Source of the DNA: Phycomyces nitens
Taxonomy: Eukaryota > Mucoromycota > Mucoromycetes > Mucorales > Phycomycetaceae
Direction: 5' to 3'
DNA length: 64,000 nucleotides
NCBI GenBank assembly: GCA_022702545.1
Contig: JAHRBC010000001.1
Location: 6,014,001-6,078,000, forward strand
Positions 36,681 through 47,887 of the stretch are shown one piece after another. Each line of letters begins with the position of its first letter. Position 1 is the stretch's first letter. Made by a program: the position numbers and the translations under genes. The notes beneath the pieces are model-generated. The model made no database searches. It was not told the DNA's origin and worked only from the letters and a program-made list of their open reading frames with translations.

Positions 36681-37978
36681 ATGCCCCCTAAAAGAAAGAC
36701 CAGAGCAGCAGCAGCAGCAGCAGTGGCAGAAGAAGCATCAGAAACAACATCACAAATAGCTGTCGAACCAAACCAGATCACAAAGACTGAGACGGTTACA
36801 GAAACGACAGTTGAAGAAACCACCGAAACATCCAAAGGCAAACGCAAGCGAACCACTACGCAATCAAAGGTTGTTGTTGAAATTTCCACATCAAATGAAT
36901 CAAAACAAAACTCGGAATCAAACGATGCCAAAATGATTGAAACCGCTGACGAAGAGAAATCCAATATTGTTGAATCTGGATCCAACGATGAGAATGAAGA
37001 TGATGAAGAAGATGTCCAGCCAGCTGGTCCCAAAGGACCCTTGGCCGAACGTATGGAAAAATTAAAGGCATTGAAGCGACGACGAGTAAGGAGTGAATGA
37101 TAGATGCTATTCAAAAAGATAAATACTGAAGATTGAGGATTTTGATCTAAATAGGTCACTGAAGTTGAACAAGGCAACCGCAGAGACCGTAACCTTGAGT
37201 TCCAGCGTAGTAAAGAGAACCCTAGACTCGATGCAAGGAACGAAAGAAAGAAGCAGGAATCCTTGAAATTGAAAGAAAAGCAGGTAATTCACATGCATAA
37301 AATACAATTGGTTACCAACATTGTACTGACCATAATATTCACTAGGACGCAAAAGACAATGGCGAAGATTATGACAGAAAGCAGTTTTGGAAGTACTCGG
37401 CCGAGTCTGTAGACTCTTGGGAAAAGAAGATGGCTAAAAAGTCAAAGATGGCCAACAATGGATTTACAGGTAAATCATCGTAAACATGAATTAGATATAA
37501 ACAGCGCATGCTTATCATGACAACCGTCTGTCTTGTAGACCACACTCAGGCTGCTCACAAAAAGTACATCAAGTTAATGTCAGATTTCAAACCTGATATG
37601 AATTCATATGCTGAAAAGAAATTGGAGGCCATTGAGCGTGCTATTAGAAATGGCGAAGATCCCTCAGATTTTGCCTCTGCTGCTAATAACCTCGAATATG
37701 CTTCTGTGACAGACAAGACATCCAAAGAAGCAATTGACCGCTTAGCCGAAGATACCAAGAAACAGTAAGTTCAAGGGTCTGTAATTATATTCCAAATTAA
37801 TATTCTTTCCAATAGGATCATCCAACGTGAGACCCGTTCGCGCGATCGCAAGGAGACTTCTGATGATATTTCGTGGATTAACGAGAAGAATCGCGTATTC
37901 AACCAAAAGATTGCCAGATTCTACGACAAATACACAAAAGAAATCCGCGAGAACCTCGAGAGAGGAACTGCATTGTAG
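36681..37978 (+). CDS. SYF2: Pre-mRNA splicing factor SYF2
   Basis: Component of the Prp19-associated (NineTeen) complex, present in activated spliceosomes. Five exons (36681-37085, 37155-37283, 37346-37469, 37539-37764, 37816-37978) give 348 aa. The first 120 residues are low-complexity, starting MPPKRKTRAAAAAA, then Thr/Glu/Asp-rich. The conserved part begins near GPLAERMEKLKALKRRR and continues with RKQFWKYSAESVDSWEKK, YAEKKLEAIERAI and the family end ISWINEKNRVFNQKIARFYD followed by KYTKEIRENLERGTAL. The last block is almost identical to other SYF2 proteins. The start is set by the first ATG after an in-frame hydrophobic, non-family extension. Confidence 0.92.
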
Positions 37979-38803
37979 TATAATGTTTATTTTTATTGTT
38001 TTACTTGTTTGAATACAATCATACAAAAAATAAGATGACCAATCTGTGAATGGGGATTAATGTAGTGGGTCTGTTTCAATTCTATTTGATGAATTATTGA
38101 AATTCAAATGTCAAAAAACCGATTCCGATTGGCTATTTAAACCTCTTGATAACAACGACAAGCTGATTATTGGATAATATTTAAAACGCTCGACTGTCCA
38201 ATCAGTCTAAGCAATATGTGTGAAAGCTAATTGATAATCTTTTGGGTATTGATTTAAGCAGTTTTTTTTAGAAAGGAGTAGATAAAGTACTGCATTTAAT
38301 CCTTTGCACATATCAATTGATAGCTTGATACAACTAATAATTGCAGTAATAACGTCATTTAAGAAATAAATAAATGTATATGCATATATAATACCACGTT
38401 TCAATCTCTTTAATCAGTATGGTTTATTTCCGAATTTTCTTGTAGTCTTGGTTCCCAACGTCATCACCAGCTAATTGTTTCCACCGTCAATTCTGGGCCG
38501 ACTATTACTTTTAGGGGGTTTTAGCACACTCTTCTTTACAGACTACTTCCATTGTATTTAAATTAAAATAAAAAAGAAGGCTCTGTTGTCTGTTTCTGAA
38601 ATAAAGACCATTGAGATTGTCAATTCAAACATCAGAAGAATGCTTGGCAGTCAAATTAACTACTGGATCTCAAACTCTTGGCAATTTACTTAAAGTTCTC
38701 TCCTCTCTATTTATCTCTTCTTCTTCTCTTCTCCTTTTTTCAAAGGATATAATACCCAATTACCCAAAGACACCTTCAATTCAACCTAACCTCTATTTCC
38801 CTA
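37979..38803. other. Intergenic region
   Basis: Between SYF2 and the PL14-type gene, AT-rich, ending in a CT/TTC-rich stretch (38700-38740) that probably marks the promoter. No gene recognised. Confidence 0.5.
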
Positions 38804-39965
38804 ATGATTTTTTGGATCTTGCTTTTCCTACTTGCCAACAGTCCTACCCTTACCATAGCTGTATCTGACAGGGCAATCGAACTGGGGATGGAACAATACT
38901 GGATAGCACCCATGCCTTCCCAAGACCAGCGCACAGATGCAGTAGGATACATTCGAAAAGAATGGAAGATGCCATCGTCTTTCTTTTATGGAACAAACGA
39001 CGTTGGATTCTCTAATGATCCTGTCACTGGTAATGCAACTGACCCAGCCTTGGATATCCTCTATCGAAAGGGATCTTTTACTCCAAGCGGGTCCATGAAA
39101 GATGGAGGCCAGGCAGGAGGATGTATATTCTATTCAGAACCTTTTGGAAATCATGCCTTTGAAAGAGGACTACTGAGCTATGATATTGCATTTCAAGAAG
39201 ACTTTGACTGGGTCAGAGGTGGTAAACTGCCTGGTCTATTTGGTGGTAAGTTTATTTTTGCATACCATCAAACCAGCCTTCATTTTACATTTAGTCTATT
39301 TTAGCAAGTAATTAATCGTCTTGTCTATGAATCAATGATTAGGCGAAGGAAATGAACAATGCTCTGGTGGTTCTGATGCTGACGGTGTCAATTGTTTCTC
39401 TCTAAGACCCATGTGGCGTGCCAAAGGTACAAAGACATAAAGATTAATTGATCGTTGAACATGTATTTATCCAATTGTTTAAATAGGTGCTGGTGAGATA
39501 TACGCCTATGTCCAAACGTCCCCTGATTTCTGCAGCTCAAAAGACACTATTAAATGCGCCAACAACTATGGTGTATCAATGTCAAGAGGATCCATAAAAT
39601 TCACTGCAAACAAATGGTCCAAACTTGAGATATACTCCCAAATGAATAGCCCTGTCAATGAAACCAACGGTGTCCTCAAGGTCTGGCAGGACGGGAAAGT
39701 TGTGATGAACTATGAAAACATCAATTATCGTTCTGTTGAGTCTCTTGCCTTGACAAGAATCTATTTCAACACATTCTTTGGTGGAAACTCTGAAAAATTT
39801 GCAGCAACTTCGGATAGTCATATATACTTTAAGAACCTAGAGTACAGTGTTGGAAAACGAGCAGTGGCCTATGAACCATCAGCAGAAGAATCAAAGTCCT
39901 CGTTCATCTCCATTTCCTGGGCCGCTCTTGGTGTCTCTATTGGACTTGGCTTGGTATTGCTGTAA
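38804..39965 (+). CDS. Secreted polysaccharide lyase family 14-like protein, GPI-anchored
   Basis: Exons 38804-39245, 39343-39426 and 39487-39965 give 334 aa. Residues 1-19 form a signal peptide (MIFWILLFLLANSPTLTIA). The body shows the PL14-type beta-jelly-roll seen in fungal alginate/glucuronan lyase-like proteins: LSYDIAFQEDFDWVRGGKLP, GLFGGEGNEQCSGG, CFSLRPMWRAKGAGEIYAYV, then NGVLKVWQDGKVV and RIYFNTFFGG. The C-terminus (EESKSSFISISWAALGVSIG, then LGLVLL) is a small-residue site plus hydrophobic tail, as in GPI-anchor signals. It probably acts at the cell wall on a uronic-acid polymer; mucoralean walls contain glucuronic-acid polymers, which makes glucuronan a reasonable substrate, but that is inference. 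Catalytic residues were not assigned. Confidence 0.78.
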
Positions 39966-40296
39966 AGCACAAATGTAAATCTATAATTTTTTTTAGAATA
40001 TAGCCAATGGCTATATAGTGTAATTTAGTATATAATCTCGATTCCCTCGATATTCTCTTGCTGTTTTTTTGTACTCTTGTATTATTATCTTGTCTATAAA
40101 CCCTCATATAATCCTCACCATGTTCCTGAAACATAGCTGTCGGGCTACAGACTACCTTTTCCCTATCGCAATATGTGGTTCACATTAATGTGACTTGTAT
40201 ATTAAATTATGTGACCGCTCAAAAGTTTTACTCTTTTGTAAAAAAAAAATCCAGAGAGAATCTTCAAGCATCCTCCCCATCATAAAAGTTTAGATC
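39966..40296. other. Intergenic spacer
   Basis: AT-rich, 331 nt, between the lyase stop and the NIFK-like ATG. GTGAC/TGTGAC words occur near 40190-40212 but no clear regulatory pattern is supported. Confidence 0.4.
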
Positions 40297-41721
40297 ATGC
40301 CCGCCATCAAGAGTAAAGTCACCAACAAGGCAAAGGCCCAAAAGGCCGACGCCAAGTCAGAGGTCACAACAACACAGAGATCAAAGAGAGTAACCTTTGC
40401 CGACGACAAAAAGACTGTTCAGACTATTGAAAGCAAAAAGTCTGTTAAAGTACAAGTCAAGTCAACTAAAGCAGCCACACCCAAGAAAGCCGTCAAGGCT
40501 GTCGAGGAAGTAGCCGAGAAAGTTAAAGCAGTAGAAAAGGTAGAGCCCAAGAAGAAGGCTGCACCAAAGAAGAAGGCCGCTGCCGCTGCTGCCCCTGTCG
40601 AAGAGGCTGAGCCTAAGAAGGTCGAGGTCAAGAAGGCCGAGGTCAAGAAGGTTGAGGATAAGAAGCCCGCAGCCAAGAAGCCTGCAGCCAAGAAGGCCGA
40701 GACAAAGAAGGCCGAGCCCAAGAAGAAGGTCGCTGCACCTGTTGTCGCTGCCAAGGAAGCCCCCAAGAAGGTCACCAAGGCCGAACCCAAAAAGGCTGCC
40801 AAAGCTTCATTGAAGAAGGCCGTCACAAAGGTCGTCAAGGAAGAGGAGTCTGCTGGTTTGAACAGCGATGATAGCGAAGCCGAAGATCTTTCAGAAGAAC
40901 AAGAAGAAAAGTTGAGAAAGGATATCTTGGGCGATCTTGCCAGCGACAGTGAAGGCGAGGACAGCTCAGAAGATGAGGAGATGAAGGATGATACATTCGG
41001 TGCCAACAAGAGTGTCATTGCATTGAGCAGTGAAGACTTGGAGCAGAGCAAGTTGGAGACAAAGGCAATGTTTGATAAGCATTCCAAATCCAAGGGAAAG
41101 GTAAGAAGGCTGGCTTTATATATTGATTTTGTCCAGTAAAAAGAGATGAAGTTTCTTATAAGTATGTCTTTTGTAAACTCACATATTCTACTATAGGCCA
41201 GTGAAAAGCCCGGTGTCATCTACCTCGGTAGAATTCCCCACGGTTTCTTTGAAAAGGAGATGAAGGAGTACTTTACCCAGTTCGGAGAGGTCTCCCGTAT
41301 TCGTCTCTCTCGTAACAAGAAGACTGGTCGCTCCAAGCATTTTGCATTCATTGAGTTTGCATCAGAAGATGTTGCCACTATTGTCGCTGACACTATGAAC
41401 AACTACTTGTTGTTTGAGCATATGTTGAAGTGTAAGTAAATCAGTGCGAATGGACCATTAGACACTTTAATTGACCGGATTGTTCTGTTTGCTTTAGGCC
41501 ACGTTGTACCTCAGGAAAAGATTCACGAGAACCTCTTTGTTGGTGCCAACAAGAAGTTCAAGACAGTTCCATGGAAGAAGATTTCTGCCAAGAGCCAGAA
41601 CAAAGAAAGAACCCCCAAAGAACAGGCCAAGCAGACCGCTAGACTTGCACGCCGACAGGAAAAGCGACGTGCACGATTGGAAAGCCTCGGCATCACCTAT
41701 GACGCTCCATCAATGACCTGA
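40297..41721 (+). CDS. Nucleolar RRM protein of the NIFK/NOP15 family
   Basis: Ribosome biogenesis factor: yeast Nop15 binds ITS2 pre-rRNA for 60S maturation; animal NIFK also binds Ki-67. Exons 40297-41100, 41197-41431 and 41498-41721 give 420 aa. The first 190 residues are Lys/Ala/Val/Pro-rich with many KKAEPKK-type repeats, like nucleolin tails. A Ser/Asp/Glu acidic patch follows ([16 protein letters not shown]). The single RRM lies at about residues 270-350: RNP2 [20 protein letters not shown] and RNP1 [14 protein letters not shown], then [16 protein letters not shown]. The ending [19 protein letters not shown] matches the family tail. The Lys-rich N-terminal region makes a 266-codon shadow frame on the other strand. 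Confidence 0.9.
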
Positions 41722-41747
41722 TTTAATAAAGTACAGGGTTGGACCAA

Positions 41748-42324
41748 AAAGATTGGTCAAATTTAGTCATGTTTATATTCTCATAAACCCTTACTTTTTG
41801 CATTCCTCACAATCTCTAAAATTCAATAAACAATTATAATGTAATGCAAAACATACAAGATGATAACTTTCTTGGCAGCTACAAGAAGCCTTTTATATTT
41901 TAAAGGCATTATGGTTGGCCTTTATGTAGTGGGAAATGTACAGAGAACAGCAGTTTGAATTCTGAAAAAGATCAAGGAAACTGTGTCAAAAAAAAAAGAA
42001 GCGTATCCTCTGGTAGACCACCTTTACACCTAGAGATAGGCACCATATTTTTAATGGGATAAATAAAAAGTATCATCTGGAGTGATGAATCCTATTTTTC
42101 AGTCCAACTCTTAACTCCATTATACCAAGCTTGGGGCTTGGAAATATGCTCTTTAGTAAGCAAAGGTTTCTGCACAGCTCAGCAACACCACATATTCATT
42201 TTGTCCAAAGCTCTACTTACTGTTTGTTACGAGAGCCTTTGTCTTGCAGGTTTTGCATTATATTAGAATTGTTTATTGAATTTTAGAGATTGTGAGAATA
42301 TAAACGTCTAAAATCAAGCCAAGA
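41748..42324. repeat. Diverged inverted repeat from the NIFK-like gene 3' flank
   Basis: Arms 41806-41860 and 42242-42296 are inverted copies, matching at 51 of 55 positions, with 381 nt between. Similarity continues outward: GTTTATATTCTCA occurs at 41771-41783 and, inverted, at 42293-42305. The left arm has 26 extra bases bounded by CTCA repeats. Weaker similarity extends to about 41748 and 42324. The left arm starts just past the NIFK-like stop codon. Confidence 0.8.
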
Positions 42325-43166
42325 TTGTGAGCGCTCTGTATATTTTACAGCCAATGACGTGTAACCTACAAGCATTTATTTGGTTCTATAAAATCACCAA
42401 TTTAATAAATCTGATTGGTTTATTCTAAATCCAGATTAATAAAACTGTAATATTAGCCAAGGGTTGAGTATCCAGGAGTTCAAGAGCGATGTAGATGGGG
42501 GTGTTTCAGCTCAACAGCAAATTAGTATCGAATGGTCTGAGAGTTGGGGTATGTGAAGATGTATATAACGAGCCAGGATGTAGCTGGTAGATGGTTTCTG
42601 GTATGTTGCTGTAGCTATTTCTTACAGGGATGGGCAGTGCGTTGCAAAGATCGGTTTTCAGTTTATCAATAAGAGCTATTAACAAAAAGGCCATACACCG
42701 CGTTGTTCTTCTTTCTCTATTTTCGCTCAGGAATCTCTCAAGATACCCTCTTAAACAAAACAAAGGAAAAGAACTTCTTTTATTACAATGGTCCATGACC
42801 CTATTTCATATCCTACTTTCCTTGGGTGTTACAACAATCTATCGATTTGAGCGAAACCCACCTCTCTTCCTACGGACAGACTGCTCAGGTTCGAACCGGA
42901 AAATTGTCTCACCATTCTACAAAGCTTTTTTAAAATTGCGTGTAACGACATGATAAAAATTAATAAAGACTTTCCTCTAAATGTCTCCGAGCATTATTAA
43001 TCGATAGAACAAGTGATATTAGATCAATAGGAATTATAAGATAAATAGAGTAAGGATCCCAGTTTATTGGGGTTTATTTGTATTTTTTCAATGTGTGCCA
43101 GCACCGTTATCTCTTGGAAATAAATGTATATATGTATATGTAGATAGAAAGTAAACTTGTACTAGC
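42325..43166. other. Intergenic region
   Basis: Downstream of the chitin synthase (minus) gene. Contains an open frame at 42630-42953 and an opposing one, both without motifs and judged to be chance. No gene called. Confidence 0.45.
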
Positions 43167-46085
43167 TTATCCAGTAAATATTTTCATGAACAAGTACAAA
43201 AGTGCACCCACGAATCTAAAGGCTGACAAACCCGCCACAGACCAAAGGATGAAACCAAGATAGGCAACACTGCGCTGTTGATATGTACCGAGTAACTGAA
43301 GAATCTCGCTATTGGTAATACCAGCCACCAGGGCCATGTTGGTAATAATCCAAGTAACTACCAGACGGGTACGGAAAGACTTGTAATAATCTTCCTGTTT
43401 TGTTTTTGCATCACGGTGCTCCTTGGCTACAACGACAATCTTCTTGAGATCTAGACATGCCTCTTCATACTGCTCATTGAGATCCTTTTGTTCTGTTGGC
43501 AATTCGACTTCAACAGTGTTGTTTCCGTCCTTGTCAATCTTGGCCTTGACAACACCAAGATCGGTAGACACGGCATTGTCACCCTTTGTACCCCAAGACA
43601 CGTCGTGGGTATTGCAAAAGGCGTAGATGTTTAGCACGTTTGTGTAGCTTGGAGACATGAAGATATATTGCAGGAAGCTAGTGAACATGTGCCAGGGATC
43701 AAAGAAGAGGAAGCTTGCGACAAAGTACATGAGGTATGTTGAGCAAATGGAGATGACAACCTGTCTAAATGACCCTTCGTTCAATAGAGCCAGAATGATA
43801 TTGTCGGCTCCTTTGGCGGCGTCGACAGCTGTCCGGACACCAACAAATGTAATCCAAACGGTGCAAAACAGAATATAGCCCATCAAGAGAGCAAAGAAGA
43901 CCATGATAAGTGTATATGCCCATTTGAATCCCTGGGGTCGATTGCCCATTGCAATGATGAACTGTACGACGAGAAGGAGGACTTTAAAGATGGGTTAGAT
44001 GAACTGTATTGTCAATCTACTTTGCATAAAGCCATCACAGGCCAGAAACATTACCATAGACATAATTGAGAACTATGTGGAGAATACTGGCAATGTAAGG
44101 AGAGAAGGGCTTGGGGTCCAGACTATCCGAATACATGGAAGTGGTCATGATATAAAAGATCAGATAAAAGTTTCCCTAAGGATGGAAATATGATGTATTG
44201 ATTTAATTTACAGAGATCCGAGATGTCAAGGGTACTTACGAGGGCAAACCAGGAGAAGAATAGGTTGTAAAGCTGGTAAAGATCTTCAATCATGAAAAGG
44301 AACTTTCGAAGTATATTGTGATCAGAACTCCAGACCTTGCGCCAGTGGACCATTGAGTAGATACCCGCAAAGAATGAACCATTTAGCCATCTTCGACGTT
44401 GGGATATGAACTCTGCTACAGAGTCTGGGACATCAGTTTCTCCATAGGCACTCGATACATAGTGGAGTACCCAGGCAGCTTTCCGTTTGGCCACAAGCTC
44501 ATAGCACAGAATACGATCCTCAGCAAGGTACATGTTTGCTGTAAAGATGTCTGCATCACTGCCATGCATCTTTTCACCCAAAAAATACTTTTCAAGTGGA
44601 CCATGGCCTTTGGAGTCGTTTTGGAGTGCTTCGTAACGATAAGCAGAGAAGGCACCAGGAAGGACAGAAATATGACCAAATACGGACTCAAGTGGCTTGT
44701 CAAGAATATTGGACATCTTGTACTCAAAGTTTTGAGAGGCAACTAAAGGGTTTAGTAAGGCTCTTCCACCCGGACCCAACATGGCCTTGATTTCACCACA
44801 TGCACCAGCCACATTCTTGTTAATATCAAATGCACGCCAGAGGTTGTAGATTGAGCTTCCTCCTGGCCGAGTTCCGACATCCAAAAGCACACACACATTT
44901 GGCTTCAAAAGAGAACCAAAGGCCTGAAAAAACCAACGGTGAGAGTTGATCTTCTTTTGATTCTTTTCCTTTAAGCAAAACAGGATTTGACAAGGCACAA
45001 TTCCTTTCTCAGAACCTCTGAAATTCATATCAGAATCCACCGAGAGCTGGGTGGTGTGCTGATGATAAAGAAGGGTAGATATGGAAATAAGTTCAAGGGG
45101 AAATGTTGGTCGAAAGATTAATAATTAGCCAAACGAAGCTTACCTCATATATATGTGCTGTTACTGGCTTGCCTTCGACCACGTTCTTTGCCATACCGTC
45201 TTGATATACTCCCATTGCAGCCAAGACAGATAGAGTACGTGGGTGGATCTTTGCTCGCCCATCAGAAACAATACAGACCACAATCTTTTCCCAGCCATTT
45301 TCGTTCCATTTCTTGGATCGCTTTCGAGAACACAAATTGGCAATGTTTTTCATCACGCCATGCATTGTTCTGCAAAACAAGATTTCGTCTTCCTATGAGA
45401 ATATTGTAAATCCATCAGCAATTGGAACCGTTTTGATGCGTATTCCTTGGCTCCCTAATATGCTTACATTATACATTGTCAGGACGATAAAGAGCTCTGT
45501 CTGTCGGTTCATTAGGTTCTGTCTCAATCGATAGTTCTCACTTGCGAAATCAGAAGGATCGCAGGTAGCAGCAGTGTATCGCATGTGAGTGAACTCCTTC
45601 TTGTCTTTCCGGGGTAAGTTGTTTAGGTACCGGGTAGGCACAGGGTTCTCAAGAACGAGATTTCCGCCCGTCAGCTTTACCTTTCGCACTAAGCACCAGA
45701 ATTTAATTAGCGTATAAAGCTAGTAATACGGGCTGTAAAAAATATATTTGCCTGTCTTGTAGCGACGTGCTTGGCGTCTAGGTGCCTCTGTAAACCCCAT
45801 GGGCTGGTTGACCATCATAGGCTGGCCAAATTGGACGCCTGGGCCACCAGGTGGTCTGATCCCATCGTAGACAGGAGTCGAGATAAGCGGCTGGTTCATT
45901 CGATCTCCAGATACCTGTGGGCTATATTGGCCAATAGGAGGGTTATCTTGGTGATATGCTGTCTGGCTCGGGTAAGATGGGTTCTGGAGAGGATGCTGGT
46001 CTACATTGTAGCGTGTGATGGGTGGAGACCTGGCTGGAGTAGGTGAAGGAACAGAATAGTCTTTGTTGTATTTTTCTTTGTACAT
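43167..46085 (-). CDS. Chitin synthase, division 1 (class I/II type)
   Basis: Processive GT2 enzyme of the plasma membrane that makes chitin from UDP-GlcNAc. Six exons (45752-46085, 45468-45688, 45144-45392, 44240-45058, 44055-44175, 43167-43981) give 852 aa. The N-terminal 110 residues are disordered, Pro/Gln/Tyr-rich. Conserved part: [60 protein letters not shown], the [17 protein letters not shown] segment, [10 protein letters not shown] (nucleotide-sugar site), [10 protein letters not shown] and the catalytic [10 protein letters not shown]. About seven membrane segments follow, e.g. [19 protein letters not shown] and the ending [13 protein letters not shown]. No myosin motor or cytochrome b5 domain, so it is not class V/VII. 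The first intron uses a GC donor. An acceptor-like CACTAG just upstream of the ATG hints at a 5' UTR intron. Confidence 0.94.
45689..45751 (-). other. GC-AG intron in chitin synthase
   Basis: A 63-nt intron with donor ACAG|GCAAAT and acceptor CTTAG. Only this junction gives the conserved RRYKTVRKVKL; reading through reaches stop codons, and no GT donor is available nearby. Confidence 0.85.
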
Positions 46086-47887
46086 GAAAACCTAGTGATA
46101 AATGATTAAGAGAAATATAAGCAATCTATCCATTGGTTAGCAAGTGGTATTTACCTCTTCTTATTTTATTTTATTTTTAAATTTAATTTTTACAACAGCT
46201 CAGAATAAGATATGAAGAAAGGAGGAAAGGAGAGACTTGAGAAAATGTTTTCTGCTTATAAGTCTTGGACACATAAGTAGCAATATAGATTAGTTACACC
46301 ACTTTGACCTGGTGGATATCTAATATTTGCAATTACAGTTAATTTAGGCATTGGATCGCCGTGGTGCGATACTTGATTATTATCTGTGCCAAGTAGTCTA
46401 CGCATAGCCTGATTAGCGACCCTAGGTTGAGAAGAGTTATATATTATGGTGGAACGTTTAATTTTGATATATTTTAATTTTGATCCAATAACAATTAGAT
46501 CCATACTCATTTTGGGTCATACATTTCAAAAGCACTCTTTTGGCTTTTTGTTGACCAAACAAGGCAAATCATTTTTGTTGCACGCATAAGCCTAATTCAA
46601 ACCCGGTTGCCCTGTTATGTGGGACAGACTGAATTGGCTACAGAATAAGAAGGCCAAGGGAAGCACAGATCCATGGGGGAAGTAATTGGGACATCAGTAG
46701 GAGATTGCTTACAAAGGATCGTATATTTTCTCTCCTGGCAAGGATCTTTAGGAGAGGGTAAAAGAGGTTGAAGTATATACGATGATTTCTCCACATCTTT
46801 TATCCCAAAAAAATAAAGTAAAATAAATGAAAATGTTATTAATACCATGAACACTTGTTGAACTTCTCACGCAGACAGCAATCTATATCTGCTCTCATTA
46901 ACATTTATTATTATTATTATTATTTGACATTTTTTCTCTTTTGTAGTCTCCATTAAATTCAAATTAATTTTCGAGGCTGATTGTAACACCAATAACTCGA
47001 TAATAAAGGAGGGAATATGAAGGAGCCTCTGTCTCTGCCTTCTTTTTCTATTGGAGTATTCCTCATACGCAAACAGGGCAACTCTTGTGACGAAACCATT
47101 AAATTGAAACCCACGATGCACTCAATACTACGCTTTGATGGGCATGGAAATAAGAGAGAAACGATCATCAAACGTTTAACAAATCGACGGCTAGGAAAGT
47201 TCTTTATGAATTAACAATACTGTTCTACTCTATTTTTAAGATGCAATAATAAATTATTTATATCCTGGCGCCTCCATCTTTTTTATTTTATTTTTTTACA
47301 ATGAATGGGTGTATAATCAAGCTATAAAGTATAATACTCTTGGCTTGTAGTACGCTGTAACATCAAGCCAATCAAGAATGCTAAGCCGGTTCACCTCAGA
47401 CAATGGTCTGCTGCATGTATTTTATGATAATTAACTAATAGACCACACGTTGGATATCAATACAACCAAGCGCACTCAATCTCAATTCCTAGTCGCAGAC
47501 CGTATCTTTAGCTTGGCATTCCACTTCAAAGCATCGAACGTGGCTGGTTTACCCTTGATGCATTCGCCTCACGTGGTAAATCTCAGCTGTAACACAATTA
47601 TTGTATTTTATTAAGGCTTGATTCTGACCTCCATTCTCTTGTTAAGCCAGGAATCCTCTTTCAACTCCATTCATTACCAGAATGTCAGAGCGTACCTGCC
47701 CAACCCACGGAGGGCTTGTTGAAGATGGATTGTAAGCAACCACTCGATAATTACCCGGCAACCAAGACTCACAATCATATATATACATATATAGCAATCC
47801 AGACTTTGATCTCAAGCAGCTGATTCTTGATCCAGAGTAAGTTAACAATCCACCATACCTTGCTAACAGTCTGATTACAGTTCCAAC
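46086..47887. other. Long divergent intergenic region
   Basis: 1.8 kb between the chitin synthase (-) and the TMEM184-like gene (+); a likely bidirectional promoter area. It contains ATT repeats near 46905-46925, a CACGTG at 47570-47575 and a few short open frames on both strands (for example 47017-47214 and 46256-46510) without recognisable motifs. No gene called. Confidence 0.45.

Noticed and set aside
36533..37177. 214-codon minus-strand frame opposite SYF2
   Set aside because: Ser/Phe/Val-rich low complexity, antisense to the Glu/Thr/Lys-rich first exon of SYF2 and crossing its intron.
40419..41219. 266-codon open frame on the minus strand, Ser/Ala/Phe-rich
   Set aside because: It is the exact shadow of the Lys/Ala-rich exon of the NIFK-like gene; codon bias creates the open frame. 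No motifs.
42880..42910. GGTTCGAACC-like word suggesting a tRNA T-arm
   Set aside because: The flanking bases do not pair as a T stem, and no anticodon or acceptor arm fits around it.
42630..42953. 107-codon frame in the spacer after the inverted repeat
   Set aside because: Composition looks like AT-rich chance sequence, and the opposite strand is open as well.
47017..47214. Overlapping 65-70 codon frames on both strands
   Set aside because: Both open by chance in the same stretch; neither shows domain or codon evidence.
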